From: Hylemonella sp.
Lineage (GTDB): Bacteria > Pseudomonadota > Gammaproteobacteria > Burkholderiales > Burkholderiaceae_C
NCBI GenBank assembly: GCA_030680575.1
Contig: JAUXVI010000024.1
Location: forward strand, 45,038 to 109,037
DNA length: 64,000 nt
Direction of reading: 5' to 3'
Under the pieces are notes generated by a model, which did no database searches, was not told where the DNA came from, and saw only the letters and a program-made list of their open reading frames with translations. The first letter of the stretch is position 1. Each line of letters begins with the position of its first letter. A program made the position numbers and the translations under genes. Shown piece by piece: positions 56,219 to 64,000 of the stretch.

Positions 56219-57595
56219 TCAGCTGATGGCTGCTTCCGGCACGTCCGCCTGCAAATTCACATAACGCGCCACGAAGGCACCCACACTGCTGGCCGGCAGC
56301 GGCAGCCAGACGGTGTGGCCGGAGCCAGGCGCCACGTCGATGGCTTGCCCTTCCGCGTTTTCCATGCGGGTGATGTCGTAGTCCACATTGCCACCGGGCT
56401 GGATCAGCTCCAGCCGGTCGCCAACCGAAAACTTGTTCTTCACGTTGACCTGGGCCAAGCCGCGCGCGGCGTCAAACGCCACCACGTCACCCACGTACTG
56501 GCTGCGCCCCGATTCGGAATAACCGCGCAGGTAGTTCTGCGTTTCCTGCGGCGTGTGGCGCTGGTAGAAGCCCGAGGTGTAGCCGCGGTTGGCCAGGCCT
56601 TCGAGCTGGCCGATCAGCGCCGGGTCCAGGCCACGGCCGGCCACGGCATCGTCGATCGCCTGGCGGTAGCTCTGCACCGTGCGCGCCACGTAATAGGCGC
56701 TCTTGGTGCGGCCTTCGATCTTGAGCGAGTCGACGCCGATCTCCACCAGGCGCTGGATGTGCTCGATGGCACGCAGGTCCTTGGAGTTCATGACGTAGGT
56801 GCCGTGCTCGTCTTCCTCGATCGGCATGAACTCGCCGGGGCGGTTGCTTTCTTCCAGCAGGTAGGAGATCGAGTCGCGCGCCTCTTTGGGCAAGGTCTGC
56901 CCGCCGCCGCCACAACCCTGGGCCGCAGCGCGCTCCGGCGATAGCACGTCACCACTGGCGTCCACCTGTGCGGTGTGGGTCTTGTAGTCCCAGCGGCAGG
57001 CGTTGGTGCAGGTGCCCTGGTTGGCGTCGCGGTGGTTGAAGTAACCCGACAGCAGGCAACGGCCCGAGTAGGCGATGCACAACGCGCCATGCACGAAGAC
57101 TTCGATCTCGCTGTCCGGACAGTCCTGGCGGATCTGCTCGACCTGATCGAGCGACAACTCGCGCGACAGGATCACACGCTTGACGCCGGCCTTGTTCCAG
57201 AAGCGCACGGCGGCGGCATTCACGGTATTGGCCTGCACCGAGAGGTGGATCTCCATCTCAGGCCAGGTTTCGCGCACCATCATGATCAGCCCGGGGTCGG
57301 ACATGATCATGGCGTCCGGCTTCAAGGCAATCACCGGCGCCATGTTGGGCAGGTAGTTCTTGATCTTGTTGCCGTGCGGAAAGATGTTGGAGACGAGGAA
57401 GAACTTGCGGCCGAGTTCGTGCGCGCGGTCGATGCCGCGCTTGAGAACCTCCAGGTCGCCGAAGTCGTTGTTGCGCACGCGCAGCGAATAACGTGGCTGG
57501 CCGGCGTAGATGGCATCGGCCCCGAAGGCGAACGCTGTCTCCAGCATGGCCAGCGAGCCGGCCGGGGCCAGCAGTTCGGGCGCCTTGCGCTTCAT
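56219..57595 (-). CDS. trhP: U32 family protein, tRNA hydroxylation protein TrhP
   Basis: 458 residues, the size of E. coli TrhP (YegQ). ELLAPAGSLAMLETAFAFGADAIY starts the U32 fold; HGALCIAYSGRCLLSGYFNHRDANQGTC holds the Fe-S cysteines. It takes part in 5-hydroxyuridine formation at tRNA position 34. The ATG overlaps the aroQ stop (ATGA), so they are coupled. Confidence 0.92.
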   Translation of the reverse strand: MKRKAPELLAPAGSLAMLETAFAFGADAIYAGQPRYSLRVRNNDFGDLEVLKRGIDRAHELGRKFFLVSNIFPHGNKIKNYLPNMAPVIALKPDAMIMSDPGLIMMVRETWPEMEIHLSVQANTVNAAAVRFWNKAGVKRVILSRELSLDQVEQIRQDCPDSEIEVFVHGALCIAYSGRCLLSGYFNHRDANQGTCTNACRWDYKTHTAQVDASGDVLSPERAAAQGCGGGGQTLPKEARDSISYLLEESNRPGEFMPIEEDEHGTYVMNSKDLRAIEHIQRLVEIGVDSLKIEGRTKSAYYVARTVQSYRQAIDDAVAGRGLDPALIGQLEGLANRGYTSGFYQRHTPQETQNYLRGYSESGRSQYVGDVVAFDAARGLAQVNVKNKFSVGDRLELIQPGGNVDYDITRMENAEGQAIDVAPGSGHTVWLPLPASSVGAFVARYVNLQADVPEAAIS

Positions 57596-58047
57596 GTCGT
57601 TTCCACCAATTGGGCCAGGCCGGCAATGGCCAGCGCGTAACCGTTGACGCCGAACCCGGCCATCACCGCCTTGGCAACCGGCGAAATGTAGGAGTGGTGA
57701 CGGAATTCCTCGCGCGCATGCACGTTGCTGATGTGCAGCTCGATCAGCGTCACACCGGTGCCCTTGATGGCGTCGTGCAGCGCAATGCTGGTGTGGGTGT
57801 AGGCGCCGGCATTGAGAATGACACCCGCCAGTTGGCCCGCAGTCTGCAGGCGGCCGGCTTCGTGGAGCCAGTCCACCAGCTCGCCCTCGTGGTTGCTCTG
57901 GCGGAAGTCCAGCGCCAGGCCATTGGCGGCACTGGCCCGTTCGCACAGCGCCTGCACGTCGGCCAGCGTTTGCGAGCCGTAGACCTGCGGCTCGCGCGTG
58001 CCGAGCAGGTTGAGGTTGGGGCCATTGAGGACGAGAACGGTTTTCAT
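57592..58047 (-). CDS. aroQ: 3-Dehydroquinate dehydratase, type II
   Basis: 151 residues. VLNGPNLNLLGTREPQVYG with the catalytic Arg/Tyr region, QSNHEGELVDWLH, LNAGAYTHTSIALHDAI and ELHISNVHAREEFRHHSYIS are all present. It makes 3-dehydroshikimate in aromatic synthesis; aroC is also in this window. Start at 58047 with AGGGAATT upstream. Confidence 0.96.
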   Translation of the reverse strand: MKTVLVLNGPNLNLLGTREPQVYGSQTLADVQALCERASAANGLALDFRQSNHEGELVDWLHEAGRLQTAGQLAGVILNAGAYTHTSIALHDAIKGTGVTLIELHISNVHAREEFRHHSYISPVAKAVMAGFGVNGYALAIAGLAQLVETT

Positions 58048-58142
58048 GGGGAATTCCCTAGCCAAAGGGGTGCAGATCAGCAGATGGCCAATTGTGCCAC
58101 TGGGCTACCATCGGCTCATCACGAGGGATAAGGAAGACACGC

Positions 58143-59429
58143 ATGACGACGCCCCGACTCAATGAACTCGACGCCTCCCAGCTTGCGGTGCGACTGGCGC
58201 GGCGCGAGATCAAGGCCGAAGACCTGGCCATTGCCTGCCTGGAACGCGTGGCCGAGCGTGAGGACGACGTCCATGCCTTTGCCCACCTTGATGCCGTCAA
58301 TGCCCTGGCGCAGGCCCGGGCGCTCGACGCCGGGCCGGTACGTGGCCTGCTGCACGGCCTGCCGATCGGCGTGAAAGACCTGTTCGACACCACCGACCTG
58401 CCCACCGGCTACGGCTCGACGCTCTACGCCCACCACCGCCCGGTGGCCGATGCCGCCACCGTGGCTCTGTGCCGCGAGGCCGGCGCCGTGGTGATGGGCA
58501 AGACCGTCACCACCGAATTCGCCTACTTCCAGCCCGGCCCCACCTGCAACCCGCACAATACGCAGTTCACCCCGGGCGGCTCGTCCAGCGGCTCGGCTGC
58601 GGCGGTGGCCGACCACATGGTGCCGCTGGCACTGGGCACGCAAACCGCCGGCTCCATCATCCGGCCGGCGGCCTACTGTGGCGTGGTGGGCTACAAACCC
58701 AGCCATGGCCGCGTGGTCGGGGCCGGCGTGAAAAGCCTGTCACCCACGCTGGACGTGATCGGTGGCTTTGGCCGCAGCGTGCGCGATGTCGCCCTGCTGG
58801 GCGCCGTACTCACCGGCGACCGGCGCCTGTTCGAATGGGGCGAGCACGGGGCGCCACGCATCGGCCTGTTCCAGACGCCGGCCTGGCCGCAGGCCGACGT
58901 CGACACGCAGAACGTCTGGTCGCTGGCCACCCAGGCACTGGCCACGCACACCGACGCCTGCCAGGACGTGGCCATGCCGCAGAACTTCGGCGACTTGATC
59001 CAGTTGCAAAAAGATGTGATGACCTTCGAGATGGCACGCTCGCTCAGTCACGAACGACTGCGCCACCGCGAGGCCCTGAGCACTCAGCTGGTGGCCCTGC
59101 TTGATGCCGGCATGGCGATCAGCGGTGCCACCCACGACGCCAACCTGCAGCGCACTGCCGACTGGCGCCTGCGCATCGACTCGTTGTTCGAACGCCACGA
59201 CGTGCTGCTGACCCCCAGCGCCATCGGTGAAGCGCCCAAAGGCCTGGAGGCCACCGGTGACCCTCTGTTTTGCCGCAGCTGGTCGCTGCTGGGCCTGCCC
59301 TGTGTGCACCTGCCCTTTGCCACCGGCGCCATGGACTTGCCGGTGGGCCTGCAGCTGGTGGGCCGCTTTGGTGAAGACCACAAGTTGCTGGCCGCGGCGC
59401 ACTGGGTACACGAGCGACTGACACGCTGA
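58143..59429 (+). CDS. Amidase signature family protein
   Basis: 428 residues. The Ser-cisSer-Lys triad is visible: Lys in GLPIGVKDLFDT, and the Gly/Ser loop TPGGSSSGSAAAVADHM with LALGTQTAGSIIRPAAYCG. It hydrolyses an amide; related to allophanate/indoleacetamide hydrolases but the substrate is not clear. Start at 58143 (MTTPRLNEL). A nitroreductase gene follows after 9 bases. Confidence 0.92.
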   Translation: MTTPRLNELDASQLAVRLARREIKAEDLAIACLERVAEREDDVHAFAHLDAVNALAQARALDAGPVRGLLHGLPIGVKDLFDTTDLPTGYGSTLYAHHRPVADAATVALCREAGAVVMGKTVTTEFAYFQPGPTCNPHNTQFTPGGSSSGSAAAVADHMVPLALGTQTAGSIIRPAAYCGVVGYKPSHGRVVGAGVKSLSPTLDVIGGFGRSVRDVALLGAVLTGDRRLFEWGEHGAPRIGLFQTPAWPQADVDTQNVWSLATQALATHTDACQDVAMPQNFGDLIQLQKDVMTFEMARSLSHERLRHREALSTQLVALLDAGMAISGATHDANLQRTADWRLRIDSLFERHDVLLTPSAIGEAPKGLEATGDPLFCRSWSLLGLPCVHLPFATGAMDLPVGLQLVGRFGEDHKLLAAAHWVHERLTR

Positions 59430-59438
59430 AGACCCGAT

Positions 59439-60035
59439 ATGACCGACCTACACAACGAGAACACCACGCCTGACGTTGCACTGGCTGCCCTGCTCGGCCG
59501 CCACTCGATCGGCCCGCGCTGGATGGTGGCCCCAGGCCCGAATGACGCGCAATTGACCCAGGCGGTGCAAGCCGCCTTGCGGGCGCCCAACCATGGGCGC
59601 ATGAAACCCTGGCGTGTCGTCACGGTGAGCGAGGCGCAGCGCCCCGCCCTGGCCGAACTGTTCGAACAGTTCGCCCAAGACTCCGGCAAAAGCGCGGAGG
59701 ACGTAGCCATTGAACGCGAGCGCGCCTACAACGGGCCGGTGCTGGTGGCCTGGGTGGCGCGCATCGACAGTGGCGTGGCCAAGGTGCCGCCGCACGAACA
59801 ATGGATCTGCGTCGGTGGGGCTTTGAGCAATTTCATGAGCGCACTGCACTTCATGGGCTTTGGCGCCAAGATCCTGAGCGGCCGCAAATGCCAGCACCCG
59901 GCGCTGGTGCAGGCCTTCTGTCAGGCCGGCGAACAGCTGGTGGGTTTCGTCTGCATCGGCACGCCCACGCGCGAACTGGAACCCCGCGAGCCGGACGACC
60001 CGCGCCCGCTGCTATCGGCCTGGACTGCCGGTTAA
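59439..60035 (+). CDS. Nitroreductase-family flavoprotein
   Basis: 198 residues. FMN-binding motif RAPNHGRMKPWRVVTV near residue 47 and GALSNFMSALHFMGFGAKILSG are of the YdjA-like short nitroreductases. It uses NAD(P)H to reduce nitro compounds or quinones. Cotranscribed with the amidase; its stop overlaps the convergent MFS gene by 4 bases. Confidence 0.9.
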   Translation: MTDLHNENTTPDVALAALLGRHSIGPRWMVAPGPNDAQLTQAVQAALRAPNHGRMKPWRVVTVSEAQRPALAELFEQFAQDSGKSAEDVAIERERAYNGPVLVAWVARIDSGVAKVPPHEQWICVGGALSNFMSALHFMGFGAKILSGRKCQHPALVQAFCQAGEQLVGFVCIGTPTRELEPREPDDPRPLLSAWTAG

Positions 60036-61204
60036 GCCGGGCGGTGACGCAAACGCCAGACCTGCCAGGCACACAACGTGGCCAGCACGCTGCTGGCCAG
60101 CGCTGCCCAGAACACACTCACTAGGCTAAAGCGCGCGCTCAAAACGCCACCGGCCAGGCCGGTGAGCACCCCCGGCAGCCCATACCCCAGCACCGCGTAC
60201 AGGGCTTGGCCACGGCCGCGCAAGGTGCCAGGAAAATGGTGAGACAGCAGCGCAATGCACACCGAATGGTGTGCGGCAAAGGTCAGCCCATGCAGCGCCT
60301 GCGCCAGCAACAACAGGGGCCAGACGGCGGCGCTGGAAGCGGTAACCCCCATGCGCAACACCGCCACCGCGGCACACACGACCAGCCAGGCCGTGAGGCT
60401 GAAGCGCGGCAACCAGCGGCTTTGCGTGAAGAACCAGGCAATTTCCACGATGACCGAGACCGCCCACAACAGGCCGATCATGGTCTTGCTGTAGCCCAAA
60501 GCGTCGAGGTAGAGCGAGAAGAAAATGTAGATTCCCATGTGCGACAACACATGGAAAAACGCCGTGGCAAAAAACCACTGCACGGAACGTTTTTTCAGAA
60601 TAGGCAGCACCGGCTGCTTTTTCTCGTGCGCCGGCACTGCCTCTTTCAGATCGGGCAGCCACCAGACGCTGGCCACCACCGCCAGCAGCGACAGCACAGT
60701 CCAGGCCGGGAAATGCCCCATGCCGAAATGCTCGAACCAGGCACCGGCGGCAAACACCGTGACCAGAAAACCGAGTGAGCCCCACAGGCGCACGCGGCCG
60801 TAACGTTTGGCGTCAAACGCGCCGCCGCTGCTGACCAGATGGGCCATGGCGGCCTCACTCATCGGCATCATGGCGCTGGTGTGCAGGAACATCAGCCCCA
60901 GCACCGCAGCCAGCCACCAGAAACCACCTTCGACCCACAAGCCGCACGACACCACCAGCGCCACCGTGGCGCCGAAGCGCAGCAGCTTGACGCGTTCGCC
61001 GGTGTGGTCGCTCAGCCAGCCCCAGCCATAGGGGGCAACCAGGCGCGTGGCCGACTGCACGGCAGTGAGCAGGCTGATGGCAACAATGCCCAGGCCCAGG
61101 TCCTTGAGCCAGAGCGGCAGGTAGGGATTGAAAAACCCGATGTGGGCGAAGTAGCTGGCCGATAGGGCCGCAAACGGCGCGAGATGGCGCTGGGTGCTGG
61201 GCAC
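60032..61204 (-). CDS. MFS transporter, HcaT-like
   Basis: 390 residues, about twelve membrane helices. The opening SYFAHIGFFNPYLPLWLKDLGLG and VRLWGSLGFLVTVFAAG match the phenylpropionate-transporter-like MFS group. A proton-driven importer of an unknown, perhaps aromatic, compound. It follows the tautomerase gene by 11 bases. Confidence 0.92.
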   Translation of the reverse strand: MPSTQRHLAPFAALSASYFAHIGFFNPYLPLWLKDLGLGIVAISLLTAVQSATRLVAPYGWGWLSDHTGERVKLLRFGATVALVVSCGLWVEGGFWWLAAVLGLMFLHTSAMMPMSEAAMAHLVSSGGAFDAKRYGRVRLWGSLGFLVTVFAAGAWFEHFGMGHFPAWTVLSLLAVVASVWWLPDLKEAVPAHEKKQPVLPILKKRSVQWFFATAFFHVLSHMGIYIFFSLYLDALGYSKTMIGLLWAVSVIVEIAWFFTQSRWLPRFSLTAWLVVCAAVAVLRMGVTASSAAVWPLLLLAQALHGLTFAAHHSVCIALLSHHFPGTLRGRGQALYAVLGYGLPGVLTGLAGGVLSARFSLVSVFWAALASSVLATLCAWQVWRLRHRPA

Positions 61205-61215
61205 GGGAGGCCCTG

Positions 61216-61404
61216 CTACTTTTTCTCGCTCCAGAGCACGCCGGCGCTGGCCCAGTCGGACTTCTTGATGTCAAACAGGATCACGTCCACCGCCTCGGGC
61301 GAGGTGCCCAGGGTCTTGACGGCGGCCTCGGTGACGGCCTTGACGAACTCCCTCTTCTGCTCGGGTGTGCGGCCCTCGAACATTTCAACGCGGATGGTAG
61401 GCAT
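61216..61404 (-). CDS. 4-Oxalocrotonate tautomerase-family enzyme
   Basis: 62 residues. Starts MPTIRVEMFEGRTPEQK, so Pro is the N-terminal catalytic base after Met removal. It interconverts keto and enol acids. Start at 61404, since only this exposes Pro1. Between aroC and the MFS gene. Confidence 0.9.
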   Translation of the reverse strand: MPTIRVEMFEGRTPEQKREFVKAVTEAAVKTLGTSPEAVDVILFDIKKSDWASAGVLWSEKK

Positions 61405-61444
61405 GGTGAGATTCCCGAAATCGAAAGTGAACGTGATGTCTGGC

Positions 61445-62539
61445 TCAGACCGAGCCAGGGATGGGGCCGACCGCCAGCTTGACGTCGCCGCACTGGGCAC
61501 GCTGGCGCAGCGCATGCTCCATAACCACCAGGGCCAGCATGGCCTCGGCGATCGGGGTGGCACGGATACCGACGCAGGGGTCGTGCCGGCCCTTGGTCAC
61601 CACCTCGGTGCTGTGGCCTTCGACGTCGATCGACTCGCGCGGCGTGAGGATGGAACTGGTCGGCTTGATGGCGATCGAGACTTCCAGGTCCTGCCCGGTG
61701 CTGATGCCGCCCAACACGCCGCCGGCGTTGTTGTTGCGAAAACCTTGCGGGCTGAGCGCGTCGCCGTGGCTGCTGCCCTTGTCGGCCACACTGGCAAAAC
61801 CGGCGCCGATCTCCACGCCCTTCACCGCATTGATGCCCATCATGGCGAAGGCAATGTCGGCGTCAAGCTTGTCGAACAGCGGCTCGCCCAAGCCAACCGG
61901 CATCTTGCTGGCCGTGACGCGCAGGCGCGCACCGCAGGAGTCGCCCGCCTTGCGCAGGGCTTCCATGTAGGCCTCCAGCGCCGACACATCGGCCACTGGA
62001 GCGAAGAAGGGGTTGGCGGCAACGTGGTCCCAGGATTCGAAGGGAATGGCGATCTCGCCGATCTGCGTCATGCAGCCACGGAACTCGGTGCCGTACTGGG
62101 CACGCAGCCACTTCTTGGCCACGGCGCCGGCCGCCACCATGGGGGCGGTCAGGCGGGCCGAGGAACGGCCACCGCCACGCGGGTCACGGATGCCGTACTT
62201 GTGCCAGTAGGTGTAGTCGGCATGACCCGGACGGAAGGTCTGCAGGATGTTGCCGTAGTCCTTGCTGCGCTGGTCGGTGTTCTTGATGAGCAGACAGATC
62301 GGCGTGCCGGTGGTCTTGCCCTCAAACACGCCAGAGAGGATTTCCACCGCATCGGGCTCGTTGCGCTGGGTGACGAACTTGGAAGTGCCGGGGCGGCGGC
62401 GGTCGAGGTCCGGCTGGATGTCGGCCTCGCTCAGTTCCATGCCCGGCGGGCAGCCGTCGATCACGCAGCCGATGGCCGGGCCATGGGATTCACCGAAGTT
62501 GGTGACCGCGAAGAGGTTTCCGAAGGTATTGCCGCTCAT
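61445..62539 (-). CDS. aroC: Chorismate synthase
   Basis: 364 residues. [37 protein letters not shown] and [19 protein letters not shown] are signature motifs. It makes chorismate from EPSP with reduced FMN. It comes after the CBS gene and before the tautomerase gene on the same strand. Confidence 0.98.
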   Translation of the reverse strand: MSGNTFGNLFAVTNFGESHGPAIGCVIDGCPPGMELSEADIQPDLDRRRPGTSKFVTQRNEPDAVEILSGVFEGKTTGTPICLLIKNTDQRSKDYGNILQTFRPGHADYTYWHKYGIRDPRGGGRSSARLTAPMVAAGAVAKKWLRAQYGTEFRGCMTQIGEIAIPFESWDHVAANPFFAPVADVSALEAYMEALRKAGDSCGARLRVTASKMPVGLGEPLFDKLDADIAFAMMGINAVKGVEIGAGFASVADKGSSHGDALSPQGFRNNNAGGVLGGISTGQDLEVSIAIKPTSSILTPRESIDVEGHSTEVVTKGRHDPCVGIRATPIAEAMLALVVMEHALRQRAQCGDVKLAVGPIPGSV

Positions 62540-62657
62540 GTGAGGAATTATCCCAGAGAGTATTCACCCCTCTGCGCTGGCTCGCTTCGACTGCGGCGCG
62601 CCGCTTCTGGACAAGACTGCGATCGCCCTGGCCTTGGGACGGCCAGGACTCTTTCGC

Positions 62658-63122
62658 TCAGGCGTCTTTGGCGGCGGGCTGCGCTTCTTCTTCCGGCCAG
62701 TCGCGGATGTAGGCCTTGAGCATCTTGTTCTCGAAGTTCTGCGCATCCACCACGGCGCGGGCCACGTCGTAGAAGCTGATCACGCCCATGAGCATCTTCT
62801 TGTCCATCACCGGCATGTAGCGGGCGTGGCGGTCCAGCATCATGCGGCGCACCTCGTCCATGTCGGTTTCCATGGTGCAGGTCAGCGGCGCGTCGTCCAT
62901 GGCGGTGCGCACCAGCGTCGTGCCGATGCTGCCGCCGTTTTTCACGGCCTGCTTGATGACTTCGCGGAAGGTCAGCATGCCCACCAGATCGCCATGGTCC
63001 ATGACCACCAGCGAACCGATGTCTTTTTCCGCCATCACCTCGGTGGCGCGGGCCAGCGGCTCGTCGGGGGTGACGGTGTACAGGGTGTTGCCCTTGACGC
63101 GCAGGATGTCGCTGACTTTCAT
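62658..63122 (-). CDS. Twin CBS-domain protein
   Basis: 154 residues with two CBS domains (TVTPDEPLARATEVMAEKDIGSLVV and MDEVRRMMLDRHARYMPVM). Small cytosolic sensor that binds adenine nucleotides. GAGGAG lies before the ATG at 63122. Confidence 0.93.
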   Translation of the reverse strand: MKVSDILRVKGNTLYTVTPDEPLARATEVMAEKDIGSLVVMDHGDLVGMLTFREVIKQAVKNGGSIGTTLVRTAMDDAPLTCTMETDMDEVRRMMLDRHARYMPVMDKKMLMGVISFYDVARAVVDAQNFENKMLKAYIRDWPEEEAQPAAKDA

Positions 63123-63267
63123 GGTGTGCTCCTCGTGACTCTCAAGGGCATGAAATATAGCCCACAATGGCACCATTCAACCCCGAACGCAACAGCAGGT
63201 CAAGCCGGCGCGCGACACGCCTTGAGCCGCCTGCAACCGTCTGAACCATAAAACTGCGGAGACTTTC

Positions 63268-64000
63268 ATGCCCGGTTATTCCGATCCCGGCTTCGACACA
63301 CTGGCGCTGCATGCCGGGGCCGCGCCCGACCCCGCCACGGGCGCGCGCGCCGTGCCGATCCACCTCACCACCTCCTTCGTCTTCGAATCGAGCGACCACG
63401 CCGCCGCCCTGTTCAACCTGGAGCGCGCCGGCCACGTCTACAGCCGCATCAGCAACCCGACGAATGCGGTGTTCGAACAGCGCATGGCCGCGCTCGAAGG
63501 CGGCATCGGCGCCATTTCGGTGGCCAGCGGGCAGGCCGCGCTGCACCTGTCCATCGCCACGCTCATGGGCGCGGGCTCGCACATCGTCGCCAGCACGGCG
63601 CTCTATGGCGGCAGCCAGAACCTGCTGCACTACACGCTGCGCCGCTTCGGCATCGAAACGACCTTCGTGAAGCCCGGCGACATCGATGGCTGGCGCGCCG
63701 CCGTGCGGCCCAACACCAAGCTGTTTTTCGGCGAAACCGTGGGCAACCCGGGTCTGGACGTGCTCGACATCCCCACCGTGGCGCAGATCGCGCACGAAGC
63801 GAAAGTGCCGCTGCTGGTGGACAGCACGCTGACCACGCCCTACCTGATCAAACCCTTCGAACACGGCGCCGATCTCATCTACCACTCGGCCACCAAGTTC
63901 CTGAGCGGCCACGGCACGGTGATCGGCGGTGTGGAGGTGGACGGCGGCAGTTTCGACTGGGACGCCAGCGGCAAGTACCCCGAGCTCACCGAGCCCTACG
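63268..64000 (+). CDS. O-acetylhomoserine sulfhydrylase-type PLP enzyme (partial)
   Basis: The window ends inside the gene; 244 residues are seen. SDPGFDTLALHAGAAPDPATGARA and PIHLTTSFVFES start the Cys/Met-metabolism PLP family; the PLP Lys is in YHSATKFLSGHGT. The lack of a short cystathionine-type N-terminus and the FVFESSDHAAALFNLE segment favour O-acetylhomoserine aminocarboxypropyltransferase. It makes homocysteine from sulfide. Confidence 0.92.
   Translation, partial: MPGYSDPGFDTLALHAGAAPDPATGARAVPIHLTTSFVFESSDHAAALFNLERAGHVYSRISNPTNAVFEQRMAALEGGIGAISVASGQAALHLSIATLMGAGSHIVASTALYGGSQNLLHYTLRRFGIETTFVKPGDIDGWRAAVRPNTKLFFGETVGNPGLDVLDIPTVAQIAHEAKVPLLVDSTLTTPYLIKPFEHGADLIYHSATKFLSGHGTVIGGVEVDGGSFDWDASGKYPELTEPY

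Overview
The window reads as chromosomal DNA of a high-GC betaproteobacterium, most likely Burkholderiales / Comamonadaceae (Rhodoferax-Polaromonas-Acidovorax type). The basis is the gene content (glycine-riboswitch gcvTHP, a second long IF-1, succinyl-CoA:3-oxoacid CoA-transferase, ETF-quinone oxidoreductase, an Anbu operon) and a short two-hairpin repeat of a kind I associate from memory with that family. No rRNA operon, insertion sequence, CRISPR array or prophage is visible; there is one tRNA (Gly, CCC). Almost all of the sequence is coding.

Layout. 1-1452: end of a thiolase and an acyl-CoA dehydrogenase. 1622-4499: a degenerate HD-GYP protein converging on a GGDEF diguanylate cyclase. 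4683-13003: accessory-looking stretch with a beta-lactamase-fold lipoprotein, a Sel1-repeat protein with two CbbX-type AAA+ domains, a Tat-exported transglutaminase-like protein, a homologue of the Bacillus spore-coat transglutaminase Tgl next to a membrane acyltransferase, and a TlpA-type thioredoxin. 13006-20828: alaS, succinate-semialdehyde dehydrogenase, a secreted cysteine-rich repeat protein with a lipoprotein partner, tRNA-Gly, and scoAB. 20907-29847: PAS-LuxR regulator, HD-GYP protein, chemoreceptor, two carboxymuconolactone-decarboxylase-fold proteins, hydrolase, TPR protein and a Lon-like protease. 29896-38600: SDR plus thioesterase under a likely TetR operator, ETF-QO, a possible FabMG-type reductase, a 7TM diguanylate cyclase and an RNase II family enzyme. 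38640-42599: IF-1 paralogue, RRM protein, then a MarR / DapB-like / ClC module. 42703-47554: tandem glycine riboswitch and gcvT-gcvH-gcvP. 47785-49674: an isolated DUF4209 (RNxxxHG, HEPN-like) gene. 49959-53991: Anbu proteasome homologue with transglutaminase, alpha-E and ATP-grasp proteins. 54063-64000: phosphoesterase, FrnE-type DsbA, arfB, trhP, aroQ, amidase, nitroreductase, MFS, tautomerase, aroC, CBS protein and the start of an O-acetylhomoserine sulfhydrylase.

Functional themes: c-di-GMP turnover (two GGDEF, two HD-GYP proteins), short-chain acyl/ketone-body CoA metabolism feeding ETF-QO, one-carbon metabolism through glycine cleavage, and three separate transglutaminase-type proteins. 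The observations I rate highest are the two-hairpin repeat, present after two stop codons and once inside gcvP; the Tgl homologue in a non-sporulating lineage; the Sel1/double-AAA+ protein; the cysteine-rich secreted pair; and the DUF4209 gene as a single-gene HEPN candidate.
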